This document shows, piece by piece, positions 46,308-58,905 of a stretch of DNA of 64,000 bases. The stretch covers positions 5,590,001 through 5,654,000 of the forward strand of contig NC_090723.1 of assembly GCF_040954835.1 (NCBI RefSeq). Direction: 5' to 3'. Numbering within the stretch: position 1 is the stretch's first letter; each line of letters starts with the position of its first letter. Position numbers and translations under genes: made by a program. The stretch comes from Lepisosteus oculatus. Taxonomy: Eukaryota; Chordata; Actinopteri; Semionotiformes; Lepisosteidae. The notes beneath the pieces are model-generated. The model was not told where the DNA came from and did not search any database. It saw only the letters and a list, made by a program, of their open reading frames with translations.

Positions 46308-49300
46308 ATGTCCCCGGGGCTCCGCGGCGCGAGAGGAGCCCTGCTCCCCGTCTTCCTCTGCGCCGCTCTGCTCCTGGCGGCGGACGCGCAGTACGAGAAG
46401 TACAGCTTCAGGAGCTACCCGCACAGCGAGCTGATGCCCCTGGAGTCCGCCTACGGGTACGCGCTGGACCAGCACGCCGCGGAGAACTGGAAAGAGAGCA
46501 TCAGGTACCTGGAGCTCAGCCTGCGGCTCCACCGGCTGCTCAGGGACAGCGAGGCCTTCTGCAGCCGGAACTGCAGCCGGGTCAGCCGGGAACACGACTC
46601 GCTCTTCGCCGACAGTGAGCTGCGCGTCCACGCTCACATCCTGCGCCGGGCGTCCTGCCTCAGAAAGTGCAAGGCGAACCTCCCCGTCTTCTCCGTCTCC
46701 TACCCGAGGAAGGAGGTCCTGGATGCGTTCGAGAAGAGGATGCCGTACCGCTATCTCCAGTACGCGCACTACCAGGTGGGGCTTGTTAATGCCTTCCCCG
46801 CTCGCCGAGAACGGAATCCCGGTTCGGTAGCGGGGCGCGCATCGACTTCCAACACGATCCAAGCGCTGCGTGTTGTCTGTCACGTTGTTTCGCTGTTAGT
46901 CACGGCGAAGCTTGCAGAACAGTAGGTGAGATTATAGGTGTAGCCGTGCGTCTTTAAACCAGAGCAGCAACAGGACCGGCGCTGTGGGGTTTTGAGCGAT
47001 ACATGTCATTTTCTTCCCCATTTACACGGGATGCTTGGAGACCGAGGTAGTCTTGTGGCAGTATCAGGCTACCCAATGAGAGTCCCAAATTAGATACGAA
47101 TGCAGACAATGGATTTATTTGATCTATTGTCTATTTAAGAAAAAGCTCATGGGGTTTACATTTTTAACCAGACGCTTCACTGTGATCGGCCGCACCAAGC
47201 GTAAATGATAAATTAGGTGGGGAGCTGCGTCAGCAGGCGTAGGCTGCAAAGGAACGAATGATAGGGTTATTCCCTGCTGAAAAAAGGTGAAAGAAAACGC
47301 AACGTTTCGGCCGTGGAGCCTTCTTCAGGTGTGAGGAAACGTTGCGTTCTCTTTCTCCTTTTTTTCAGCATGGAATAAACCTATTACTTGATAAATGTGT
47401 TTTCCATTTCACTGCAGTTCAGAAGCTCCTGTAAGACGAACGCCCAGGAGGTCTATGCACGGTGAATGAAAATAGTTGTTATTATTATTAATAATGAGAT
47501 TTTTTAAAACAAATCTTTTGAAACGGTAGGCGTGACTTCAGGGTTGTGTGCCAGAGGACAAGTACATTGTTTTTCCGTTCACAGGACTGCCGTGCTTGTG
47601 CGTAGTCTTGTCTGTGAGGGAGCCCCGCGGTCGTTCTGCGTGATTCGAGTTTTTCCGTGACTCAGAGCGCGCGGGGCGGGGGGCTGGATCAGAGCTGCCA
47701 CGTCCCCCGCGCCCTGCAGCCCACCTTTCCGGAGTGTAATTCTGAGGATGGGACTGAGATTTGTTTTGTGTGCATTTGATCATAAATGTATATCTTTCAT
47801 CCCTCCATCCTTTTTCTAACCGCTTCACCCCATTTACGGTCGCGGGGGAGTTTGCATCTTTCAAAAGTGTAATGATGGGGAAAAAAATCGATATTGTTTC
47901 ATTTTTTCATTCCGATTTTATCAGTCAATTGTTAAAACGAAACATCAGAATTGCGAAGTGAACAGCCTTGTTTATGAAGGTGTGAAGCATTTATATGTCC
48001 AGTGTTTGGGGAAAAAAATAGTGTACATACTTGTTTAATTATAGCTACAGAGGTATTGTATATGGTGCATTATTTCTGTTCTGTCTTCCATACTTAATGT
48101 TGGTTTCACATAAAGCCTACTAGGAAACCGATTCAAAACTGAAAAGCCAGTCACTGTAAGAAATACACTTTTTGTCTTTTGTGTCTTTAAAAATCCAGCC
48201 GAGAGTAGCGATATCGTGTTTTGAGGACCAATAATACCTTCAGACACTGTTTGGCTTTCCCAGAAGGGGGCTGCTGTTTGGAAACCTCTTTTATTTTCCA
48301 CGGCGAGTTCCAAGAGAGAACTTGCCCGGTTTTAAGTACAAACACAGGTGGGGCTGTGGATTAGCCAGAGGTATAGAGCGGTAGTCGGCGGGGGGTGGGG
48401 AGATTGGGCAGTTCAGCAGGAATGCAGACAGTAGTGCCCCCCCCAGAATTATTCACACCCAAGTGAGGACTAGAAACCCCGTAACAAAGATTTACGAACT
48501 TGCTTAAAAACCGCAAAAAAGAGATGGCTTTATCTTAAAAACATTGCACAGAACAAAGACGCATTTGTCACACACGATAAAGACCAGAAAACACAACGGG
48601 TCACATTCACTCGCACCCGTGTAGTTAGTATTTTGTAAAGCCTCCTCTGGCAAGGATTTCTCTGCCCGGTGTGTCCTATAGTGTCCGTGAGCGTTTGGCA
48701 CTTCGGAGGAGGAATATTGACGTTTCCTCCAGATAGAACTGCTCATCCTTTAGACCCTTTATTTTCCATTTGTGACCTACCTTCTGGATTCGGAGTCACA
48801 AGGGTTCAACAGGAGTCTGGAGATTGAGACTGCCTGTCAAGAATATTTATGTTGTGTGCAGCTAACCATTTATTTGCATGCTCTGGATCATTGTCATGCT
48901 GGAATGTTTCTTTTAGGGCGAAGCTGAGCTTCTTAGCAGAGAGAACCAGGTGTTTGACCAAAATATCCTAACAGAGGAAATCACGAACTCCAACACATAT
49001 CTTACCAGGGGCTCCAGGGCCCTTGGGTACAAAAACCCCAAAACATATTAGACCCCCACCACCACCATATTTCACAGGGGGCATGAGCTTTTACCCTTAC
49101 AGGCGTAACTCTGAGGAGCACGCCCCAAAAGCCCAATTTGCTTTTCGTTTGACCCCAAGACGGGGTTCCGATGTCCAGATGGAGTTTGGTAAATTCAGGT
49201 TGCCCCTTTCTGCGGTGCATCCTCAATAGACGTTTGAGTAAGTGCAGAAAGCACTGTAAAGACTCTGGCTCCACAGCAGTTTGATCCATCTTAGGTTTTA

Positions 49301-52300
49301 TGAACTACAGACTGTGATGTGAATTAATTAGAACAAAAATTCCTTGCACTTGTACAGTTGGCGTCATCCCAAACCTCCTCACATGATGGAATTGTACTGG
49401 TGAAGTGGATAAGCAGGTATTTGTATGCAGTACCTAATTTAGCCCTGTTGTTTGATTTTGCATCCTCAATGTGATGAAGAGGCCCTTGCCTGCTAGAACC
49501 TGAATGCAACCAGGCAGCTGTGCAGCTGGAGTCTCATCTCCATTCCCGGTTTGGAGATTTCCGGGTTGACTTGCCTCTGTTCTCGGTGTTGCAATACAGA
49601 TCGTGACCAGTGAGGCCAGGCAGAGGCTGTCCAAGCTGAGCCCATGCCTCTCATTTGGGCTGATTAAGGTAGCTTGCTGGCCATCAGTCCTGGTCTCTTA
49701 CCTGTGCATTTATAGGTGTGGGACAGGTATTGAGGTGGGATGTTCTAGAAGAGATGGGAAATAAGAATATGTAGCTGTTTGTTACCATTAAACATTCAAT
49801 TAAACACTATATTTAAGCAAGGACCTCAATTAGATGTACTTCTCTCTCTTCTCCCTTTCCATGTAATCTGTCACCGTGCCTTGTTCATATTCGGTCTCAT
49901 TAGTAGCTGAATCCTTTTTATTTTTTGCACATTTCAATGATGTTGTCAATGACACTGTGGCTGTGCCACTAACACACAAGGAAAACCTGCTCGGTGGTAT
50001 TCTCTGACCAGACTCTCGCCCTGTGAGTCTTTGAATTGCAGCTCAGTTCTGCAATAAAGGAGTTTTCCCTAGACGTGTCTGCCAGACTATTGACAGGAAA
50101 CTGAACCAAATAACCCAAACCTGCCAGGTTAGTGCTGAGCACAAAAAAAACTCATTAAAATGTGCAAAGGGTTTGTAAAAATGAACTAGCTTATACAGTT
50201 ACACATTTTGCCCACATGTGCAGCTAATGAGCTGGGAGTCCTGCTGTGTGGAGTAAATACCACAGTCTCATTTAGAGTCCCTGTGTGGAAGGGAGGTTAA
50301 GGGTCGGGTTAGGTTTGCTGTATGGGGGTGGGGTTGAAGTGCACCAGGAGGAGAGCTGGTGTCCATCTGTGTCTGTGCCTGATATTTCTCAGGAAGTGGT
50401 GAACAAGTGAATGTGCATATGCTCACTCATTATGTGTGCTCTCCAACTTTGTTCTCCGTGCTGTTAAGTTTTACAGCATATTTCAAAAGCCTCAAGGGCT
50501 CAGACCTAGTCAGCTCAGCTTATTTCTTCAGTGGATTATGAACCAGAGGACCCAAGTGGAAAACAAGAGGAAGTGCTTTTAAAACTGAGAATAGGAGACA
50601 CTTCTTTACTCAAAGGGGTTTGGGAGTGGGGAACAAGCCACCCAGCTGTGTTGTTAAAGCCGAGACCCTGGCTTCCATGAAGAAACAGCTGGATGAGATA
50701 CTGGGGAGAATTAGCCTTTAACAACCAAATGGGCTAGATGGGACGAACGACCGTCTTCTCATATGTAACCTGTATATGTTCTTAAGAATATTTGACTGTC
50801 CTCTGTCTGTCCCCCCTAGGAGAACCACCTGGAAAAGGCTATTTCAGCAGCGCACACCTACCTACAGAGAAACCCCAAGGACGCTCTGATGCAGAAAAAC
50901 ATGAACTACTACAAGACCCTGTTCGACGTGGAGGAGTATCTCATTGACCACGAGGAACAGCCTTACGAGGTGAGGGGCCCGCCTTCCCAGCATTCCACAG
51001 GCCCGTCCTGGTGGGCGCTCATGGGCCGGGGAGGGGGTCAGGCAGTGTGTGGTGGGCATTTTTACATGACGTGAAATAAAACGAACGCAGAAGCCTCTGG
51101 CCGGCTGTCACTGGCTCCTGTCATCCGCGGGGTCTCGCCGTCTCTCAGGGAAGTGACTGAGTGCTCGTCTCTCGTGTTGCAGGGCGTCTTCCTGAAGGCC
51201 GTCAAGCTCTTCAACGCGGGAGACTTCAGCAGCAGCGCGCGGGACATGGAGCAGGCCGCCTCTGAGTATTTCAATGTGTACGACCTGTGCCTGGCAGGCT
51301 GCGAGGGCGCCTACGAGATCACGGAGTTTAAGGACTTCTACCCTTCCCTGGCGGGTCAGTGATCACTGACGCTCCCCCTGCCCTCCTGGCAATCGCTGTC
51401 CCCAGCTCCCAATCATCAGGGCCGTATTATATGGGGGAGGGGTCAGAGGTCAGAGGTCAGGAGCTCGGGAGTTCTAACTTGGGAGTCCCATGTCATCGGC
51501 GTTTCCCCAATCTGTCATTAGTCCCCGTCATCGCGACACGCCAAGAGAGCCATGCTCTCTGCAGGGGAATTTCAGTTCTGATATTTTTTTTAAATATGAC
51601 GTTTCTTGCAGATCTCTACACGGACGTGCTGGAGTGCAAGGTGAAGTGCGAGGGCAATCTCACCCCCAACGTCGGGGGGTTCTTTGTGGAGAAGTTCGTG
51701 GCCACCATGTACCACTATCTGCAGTTTGCCTATTACAAGTGTGAGTACAGGACTGCGGGGGGGCGTCTGTGCTGATGTGGCAATTATATACTGCTCTAGT
51801 GATTCCAGCTGCCTTGATAGTTACAAACAGTAGTTACTAGTGTTAGTGTCTCAGTTAGACACTGTACTTGGCCCAGCTATTTAATTAACAGCAGAACTTT
51901 ACGTTTCTGACCGGCCTTGAAGGTGTTTTATGGGCATCAGGACTTCTAGTGACGTGCACTTTCTCAGTAATCGACTGTATATGATCTTAAGAAAAATCCC
52001 GTTAAGAAAATAATTAGATGAGTTGTTCGCTTGACTTCTTGGGTTGAAGCAAAAGAACGGGAGACACTAGGTCTGCCACTCCTGATTTTACAGATAATGT
52101 GTAGGTGACACAACACTATGCATATAATGGAGAATACACTAACACAGCAGTGTCTAGCACCATTCAGGGCCTGGTGTAGATGCTGCTATTTAAATGGGGG
52201 TTGAAAGGGTCGTGGGAAGATCTGCAGTGTGCCCCCAGTCCTGACGCAGGGTGGCAGTGCTGGGAACCCACCGCGGGCTGTAAGGTGATCCTCTTTCTTC

Positions 52301-55300
52301 CGCTGGGCAGTGAACGACGTGAGGAACGCCGCCCCCTGTGCGGCCAGCTACATGCTCTTCGACCCCGACGACAAGGTCATGCAGCAGAACATGGTGTACT
52401 ACCGGTTCTACCGGGAGCAGTGGGGGCTGGAGGAGAGCCACTTCCAGCCCAGGCCGGTGAGTTGTGGACGCTCTGCCCAGCAGCCCTGTAGCCCTGGCGG
52501 GGTCCGCGTGCCGCAGGGCCGTGCCAGGTGAAACGAATTTGAACGCAAGCCTGGACCGCGTTTCCAAGTGTGTGCTTCCCGTGGGTCGCACAAAGGTTTA
52601 AATTCTCTTGAGAGACAGACATCTCCTCTGTTAGCACAGACCAAATTACATTCCTGTAGTTGCTGAGTCAACTGGGAGAATCCTTCACTGGAAACAATTC
52701 ATTACGACGATTTGCTCTCCAAATGTGTTGAGCGCTGTCCCAGTGAGCAGCAGTGCCTGTTCACGTCCAGCAGAGGGCGCTAGTCCTTATGTCTGAAACT
52801 GCCGGAGTACTGGCCCGATAATTCCGGGGGGCTTTGTAATGAAATCTGCTGCACAACCAGTCAGGTAGAGAAGTGTGTAACTGCTTAATTGATTAACTTG
52901 AGGAGGAATTTTAAGTAGGCTGGACTCTAGAAGTCCAGCATGGAATTTAGCCTGGACAGCTAGGAGAACTAATGAAATTGTCTTTGTAAGGAGGGGCAGT
53001 CGTTTAAGCCTCAGAATAGAGTGATGGTTTGTCCTACACCTGGAGTGAGTAAGTACCCTTTATGTCAGGGTACTGTCTGATACTTGGGGGGTCCCTCCCC
53101 ACTCACATACCCTCCAGCCCTCAGTGACATGACTGTATGTTGATTCAACTAATGACTGAATTAAATTAACTTTACTTAATTGTCTAAGCCTTGGAGGTGG
53201 CCTTTGTAGCCATTACATTCTACACAAAATTTAAAATCTCCAGCCTTCAGGTAGATGGGTCTTATTTGTTTTTGAACAAAATAAACTTTATTCCACAATT
53301 AGTACTCACATTAACATAGCATAAAACGTTGGCTAAGTTATAAACTTTCTTTAAAGGATTATTGTCTGTTTTTACTGTGGTTGTGGTGGCTTGATTTGCA
53401 CGATAAAAGAGCTCCAAGCTCCAGGCCCTGGCCCTTGCTGTGGTGCCCAGTTGTGTTTTCCCTGGCCTGGCTCTGAGACCGTGGTTGTCCAGTCCTCCGC
53501 AGGAGCTCAAAGGGACCGGCGTTCCCTCCTCAGCCCCTGTACAGCCAACGTAGATGGGTTTAATTAACCAGTTTATTAGCTCAGGTGAGGCCTTAATGAA
53601 GTACCAAGAGCTGGGCCGGATCAGAGCCGATGGGGGGGTTCTGAGGTCTGGGGCTCCCCTGGGTCACAGTGCTCCCCCAGTCGGCCACCCTGTCCTCCCT
53701 GGGGCTCAGCTGTTCAGCTTAAAGGAAGGTGCAGAACTCCGCACTAATCTCTTCCCATTTTGGCAAACTCTCTCCCCTCCCCCCCAAAATGACTCTAAAG
53801 GATTTCCCAGCAGTCCGTTCAGCAGAACAAAGCCCTGCGTTGTGCGGCGCTGTACCCCTGGGGTTGGGGTGTGTTAGAATTCTCCTTGTCTAGAGCTGCT
53901 GCACAGCAGGGCAGGAAAGAGACTCCAGCCTGAGCTCCTTTCATGGAGCCAAGTCAGGGGCTCGTGTGGAAACGTGTCCAGGGAAGTGACTTTTTGATTT
54001 CTACAGCCGTTGGATACTGCAGCATTGCAGCGACTTAAATCAAAGCAACACTAACAGTCAAGGATATTTTATTCAGGGCAGAGGAGTCTCTAAAAGAGGA
54101 ATTTGCCGCCCATATTTTAAATGTAATTGCAGACATCTAAAGATACAAAACTAAAGACATAGCAGAAAATAAAGGAAATCAGTTTTCCGCGCTAAAAGTC
54201 ATTTTTGGGAAAGGAGCTGAAGATTAGGGAAAAGGGAACAAGCTGAGTGAGAATGTTGCTGGTCAGAGCTGATGGATTGCTCTTCCTGTGCTGTCCTGCC
54301 CAGGAGGCTCTGAGGTACTTCAACACGACGATGCTGCAGAAGCAGATGCTGGAGTTTGCGGCGAATTACCTGCAGGCTGACGACGAGGTGAGCATCTCTG
54401 CCAGCCCACGTGAAGCCCAGGGCACCCTGGGGTGCTGAGCCAGAATCCTGTGACCTGTCCTGGCTGGTTTCACATAGGTCCTGGCACCCCAGTTTAGCCG
54501 CTTAAGAGCTCAGATTAAGTTATGTTGAGGTTGTTCAGCTCACCGTGGGAAGAAAAATCGACAGAGCCTTACTAGATTAAAATGAGCACACTAACACTCA
54601 CGACACACATCAACAGCTCAGTGGAGTTCAGATTCTTCACAGGGAGTATTTTTGCAGTAGATCACCCCGAATCAGCTGTTCCTAATGTCGGGGAACACTT
54701 TTGACAGTTAAGGAGGTAGTTTGATCAGCTGTTTGAATGTGGTCCCTTTAGGTTAAAGGTTTAAAAGATCTTTGTTTGAGACTCTAAATCATTGAACAAG
54801 TCACCTGCTCCATTTATCACAATAAAATTGTGTGCCTCCGAGAAATCAGTGACTTACTGGTTGGATGTAAAATGGGGCTCTCTGGCAGCAGGGTTGGAGA
54901 CCTTTAAGAGTAGTGAAAAAAGCATGAAAAAACACCTGGGGATACAAACCTGCTGGAAAATATGAAACAGAGTGATGGAATTAATCATGTGAATTCTGAA
55001 TTAAAAATATGAGCAGGCACAGTCTAGACTTCTGTATGTGAATATAGAGTGAATGCTGTGTGCGTGTATGTATGTGTGCGTATAGAAGCATGCTATTCAG
55101 ACATCGATCAACACACCCTGCCACATGCAGCATGCTTACTGACAATCCTTCTGTGTCCACTCCCAGGATGTGGTGACCTCAGAGGTAACAGGGGCAGGTC
55201 CAGACGAGCCCCCAGATGCCGAGTTCGAGGGTGTGGGGGATTATGAGGAGTCCATCTATGCAGAGTGGTGGCAGGAGCCCAAAACCAAGGGTGATGTGGG

Positions 55301-55310
55301 TGAGCCCTAA
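46308..55310 (+). CDS. P3H4: P3H4 (SC65/LEPREL4), ER collagen-modification scaffold, seven exons
   Basis: Non-enzymatic leprecan-family protein. In mammals it joins P3H3, lysyl hydroxylase 1 and cyclophilin B in an ER complex that hydroxylates collagen lysines. Exons are 46308-46775, 50820-50969, 51183-51354, 51612-51740, 52311-52456, 54304-54387 and 55167-55310; 1293 bp, 430 aa (human 437). A signal peptide spans about residues 1-27 ([16 protein letters not shown] core), followed by [11 protein letters not shown]. The four CxxxC motifs of the leprecan N-domain are present: CSRNC (85-89), CLRKC (117-121), CLAGC (242-246) and CKVKC (272-276). [20 protein letters not shown] and [18 protein letters not shown] match human closely. 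The C-terminus is acidic ([20 protein letters not shown]) and ends GDVGEP without KDEL. No prolyl hydroxylase domain is present, as expected for this member. Intron 1 is 4 kb and holds a Tc1 relic. Confidence 0.98.
47217..47390. repeat. Fold-back repeat, copy 4 (P3H4 intron 1)
   Basis: Starts GGGGAGCTGCGTCAGCAGGC, with left arm AACGCAACGTTTCGGCCGTG, and ends TGGAATAAACCTATTACTTG. The flanks share only ATAAAT, so a target duplication is doubtful. Confidence 0.7.
48425..49305 (-). mobile_element. Decayed Tc1/mariner DNA transposon
   Basis: Read on the minus strand, the sequence encodes pieces of a Tc1-type DDE transposase: a KYGGGG-like word near 49070, then [20 protein letters not shown] (canonical QQDNDPKH...) and RQSQSPD near 48820-48900. 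The element end GGGTGTGAATAATTCTGGGG at about 48440-48460 is the usual Tc1 3' flank sequence. The frame is broken many times and only the C-terminal half is recognisable. The far terminal repeat was not found. It lies in P3H4 intron 1. Confidence 0.8.
50540..50790 (-). repeat. Dispersed fish repeat (GTTGTTAAAGCCGAGACCCT type)
   Basis: Words TTTGGGAGTGGGGAACAAGC, GTTGTTAAAGCCGAGACCCT, GCTGGATGAGATACTGGGGA and CAAATGGGCTAGATGGGACG. Fragments of the same family occur at 8897-9060, 44400-44470, 44880-44950, 57680-57735 and 61150-61230. It stops just before P3H4 exon 2. Family name not known to me; strand follows the copy at 8897. Confidence 0.6.
52457..54303 (+). other. P3H4: P3H4 intron 5
   Basis: A 1.85-kb intron with no recognised repeat. 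An AATAAA-containing stretch at 53276-53285 is not near any gene end. Confidence 0.5.
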
Positions 55311-55384
55311 GCCAGACACTCTTCGCCTGACCACCTTTTGGACTTGGATGTCCCTCAACACACATACCTCAGTGGCCTGGGCTC

Positions 55385-55472
55385 TTCTCAGAGAGGCTTC
55401 GTGCTGGCCAGGACATTAGGACAGGAATGGTCCCAATCCCAGCTGGAAGCAATGCACACTCTCTAGGCACTT
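55385..55472 (+). repeat. 88-bp local duplication, copy in P3H4 3' UTR
   Basis: Contains GTGCTGGCCAGGACATTAGG and ACAGGAATGGTCCCAATCCC. It is nearly the same as 57827-57916, same orientation, 2.4 kb apart. Flanks outside these limits do not match. Confidence 0.85.
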
Positions 55473-55656
55473 TTGAAAAAGTCTTACAGAACTACAAAAA
55501 CACTCAGACTGACTGTTCAACTGGATAAAGACTTCTTTATTATTTTTGTGCCTTAAATACAGAGTAATCTGAACAAAACAGACACTGCAGCTCCTGTTTT
55601 CCCAGGAGGCAAAAATGTTGTTCTGAGAAGACCCCTCCTGTTCGAATGCGATAGAA

Positions 55657-55662
55657 AATAAA
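55657..55662 (+). terminator. P3H4: Candidate polyadenylation signal for P3H4
   Basis: First AATAAA after the P3H4 stop (347 bp). Alternatives are ATTAAA at 55880-55885 and AATAAA at 56062-56067. Confidence 0.5.
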
Positions 55663-58600
55663 CCGCGGAGAAGTAGTTGAGGGTCACACAGGCTGCAGAG
55701 CCCAGTGCTCCACTGTGCGTTCGATGTGCAACACCAACCTGCATTTCCTGACCCTGAACTACGTGAACTATTTTGAGGAGTTTTTTCAGAAGCAGTTGTT
55801 TGAGTAGACCAAGGGCTACTGTAACCTGGGCAATTAGCTGAATATTATGCAAAATACACAGAATGTGCTTTGTCAAAAAATTAAAAGTGTAAATGACAAA
55901 ACCTACTCCTTTACGAGGCGCTTAATTGTATGTAGCTCTTTGAAATGGGTTTTTCAAATCTTGGCCTATTATCTTTTATGACGGCAGTTGACTTGTTTCC
56001 TGTATTTATGTGTCAACTGTCTGACTTGCGTGCTGGAGGAGAGGCACATCTGCCAGAACGCAATAAAGCAGGGTTCTGCGTTCAGAAGGTCCCTGCTTGC
56101 TTTCTTCAGAGCTCTGCTCAGCAGCAATTCCCAGCCCCACCCACCTGTTCCTGCCCCCGGGGAAGGAGGTAGGACACTTCCAATGCTCCAGACAACTGTA
56201 CTCCTTAGGAACAGCGTAGGCAACTATCGGCTCCCCCGTGATATTCACAGAGTTAGCGGACGTCAGTACCGTCCAAATAACAGCTGGTGAACTCCTGCTC
56301 TTCCTGTGTTTGAAACTCCACCTTCCTCCTCATGCTCATCCCATCACTGCTGAGCCGATTCCTGCCTCGGGGGAGGACATTCCCACTAGCCCTGTCCCCA
56401 AGGACACACTGTCCCTCTATCAGCCCAAAAGCAGGGCAGAACGAGCCTCCTCAGCTAGCCTTAAAGACCTCGGTTCGCGTGTGACCACTTCAACCCAGAG
56501 CTGCAGGTCTGGCAGGTCTGAACGGAATTCTGCACTCATTGTATTGTTATGTACATACGTTTGCCCAGACCCTTCAACGGTAAACAGCGTTAATTCCAAA
56601 AATTCAAAACCCCTCAAGTGCGTAAACAGTTATTTAGATTATTACAGTTTTTTAAAATAAAACGTTTAAAAGGAGAACTGTACCTTATAGAAAAAAAAAC
56701 ATTAAAGTATCAAATATACAACGGTTCTTTTTTAAAAAAAATGTACACATTGTTCCGACCACTTTGCTCATACCCTAACCCCCCTTTCCAAACCAAGCCC
56801 CAAGGCCAAGTCAGAGGGTTGAGGCAAACGTGAAAGATCACTGGAGTTGCCAAGGACTGAAACTCATGGGGACGGCTCGCCTGGAGCTTCTAGTCCACAT
56901 GGCCCCAGCCCTGCGGGGGGTCTGGTTCTCTGTACACTCCTCAGCTGTACCGTCCTGAGGTCCCAAGGGCCAGGCCAGAGTCAGTCCCTCGCAGCGAGCA
57001 CATCGCCATGCTGCCCTGTCGAGGCCAGTGTTCACTCCTCCTGTCAACAGGGGTTCGAGCTGTTGGCTGTCGTTCTTCTCCAAAGCTTTTCGCAAGGTCG
57101 AGCGGGGCTTAGGTCTGCTTCCCATGGGCACGAGGGGGAAATTAGTCCCACGAGGCTTTAACTAAACTCACTTAACCGTCTTCCTATGCCGATGGTGAGT
57201 TGAACAGACCTGCGCACTCTGCTGGACCACTGCCCTCGAGGAGCACGCTTAAGCATTACAGTCTTTCGAGTACATGCTGGCGAGCACAGAACCCCGTCAT
57301 ATACAAACAACCATATGTGGAGCTGCCCACAACTCCTCCCACACCACGGGGCTAAACATCAGCCACCTGAACTGCTCTGTCTCAGGCCCTGCAAGATGCA
57401 CAAGCCCTACGAGTTGCCGCAGTGTTTGTGTCTGTGCTACTGATATAACTTCTACACAATGACATCTTCTTTTATTACAGCCTGTCTCCAATCACAAAGC
57501 CAGGGGTAGAGCTGGAAAGCAGCAGTATTTTCTGCCGGAGGCAAACAGCTTCTCTAGTCTCATGCCTGAGAGCAAGCAGAGTTCTGCACAAGCAGTGGTG
57601 TGCCAATCCCCTTGCAAGCACTAGCATCGTCAGTGATTGGAACAGGCTATGAATTTATCATTGCTGCTACACTGGATTCTTTTTCTATGAAACGGGTGGA
57701 CGAGCTTCTCAGGTCAATTAGCTACTAGCATCCAGACGAACAAAAGTGACTACAAAAGGGAGGAGGATTTTTGGCACTTTTTTATGCAATGCTTTGTTAA
57801 GAGAGACCTGATATGATTTCTGGGGGTTCTCAAGAGATGCATTGTGCTGGCCAGGACATTAGGGCAGGAATGGTCCGAATCCCAGCCCAGAAGCAGTGCA
57901 CGCTCTCCAGGCACTTGCGATTCTCCAGAATCTCGCATATTCTCAGTCCGTTTGGCCGCTTCCAGAGTGTGTGAGGGTGACACTGTCTCTCTGGTAAAGA
58001 GCCTGATGCCAAGGAGGACCCACGTGCAGGTGAGCAGTGGAAAGCATATGAATGATCTTTCTCCTCTCCATTTTCCCAAAACCATTGAAGATGTTCCACA
58101 GCGCAAGCTCGGCTCTCCCCAAGATAGAGGCGCTATGCAAGAACCCCAGTCTTTGCTCCCCCCCCAGTTTCAGCTTTTGTTCAGAAGCTACAGGTGAAAA
58201 GTTTGAAACAGCTGCCTGGTTTTGAGGTGAGTGGAGGGGCAAATAAAAAGTGCATGACATCAGCTGTAGAGGGAAGCTGCCAACTCTGCTGGGAATCTGG
58301 AGATGGCAGAATTAGGATCAGGGTCAAATGTTAGTCTTCGTCAGCCACTCCAGAACTCACCATGCAGTTCATTTAATTTCTGAACTAACCCAACAAGACT
58401 CCAGTTTCCCAGTACATAGTTACAAACCAATCGGACCTTCATTCCAGTTCAAGCAGTACTCTGAGCTGCTGCCAACAGCTGGAGAATGGTGACTGAATAC
58501 ACCACGCTAAATACATCCTCACTTCTGTTCCTGGAGAGTCCCAGCCATTCTGGTTTTACAGATAGAAAACTGTAAGATACTCATTTTTCATCAATGATTA

Positions 58601-58899
58601 AATTACAGATGATTAAGGACTAAATGAATAATTGATTCAATTAAATGATTAACATTGTAGATAGAACCAGGAGCAAGAAGCAAGGATTTCAATTATGTGT
58701 CACACAATGGATTTTAGCTGAGCTAAGCTACAAAGGGCTGTTTTCTCATTAGGGTGAAAACAGACAAAGTCATTTATGATTAAAGCACGTCAATGCTGAA
58801 CCAATGCAGCCTGCCTTACAGCCTGGACTAGTTCAGCTTGGACCAGTAGATACCTTCTGGTTCCCCAAGCTCACAGTACAGCCTGGACCAGCACACATT
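55663..58899. other. Intergenic between P3H4 and ERBB2 tails
   Basis: Non-coding apart from short open frames without resemblance to known proteins. It contains the second copy of the local duplication (57827-57916) and, at about 57680-57735, a fragment of the repeat family seen at 50540. I see no JUP-like sequence. Confidence 0.5.
57827..57916 (+). repeat. Local duplication, second copy
   Basis: GTGCTGGCCAGGACATTAGG, GCAGGAATGGTCCGAATCCC; partner of 55385-55472. About ten differences in 90 bp. Confidence 0.85.
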
Positions 58900-58905
58900 T
58901 TTATT
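58900..58905 (-). terminator. ERBB2: Candidate polyadenylation signal for ERBB2
   Basis: TTTATT on the plus strand reads AATAAA on the gene strand, about 450 bp after the stop codon. I did not exclude ATTAAA variants. Confidence 0.45.

Noticed and set aside
45963-46883. 306-codon open frame antisense to P3H4 exon 1
   Set aside because: Overlaps the conserved P3H4 signal peptide and CxxxC exon. Its translation is a shadow of the coding exon plus 5' flank.
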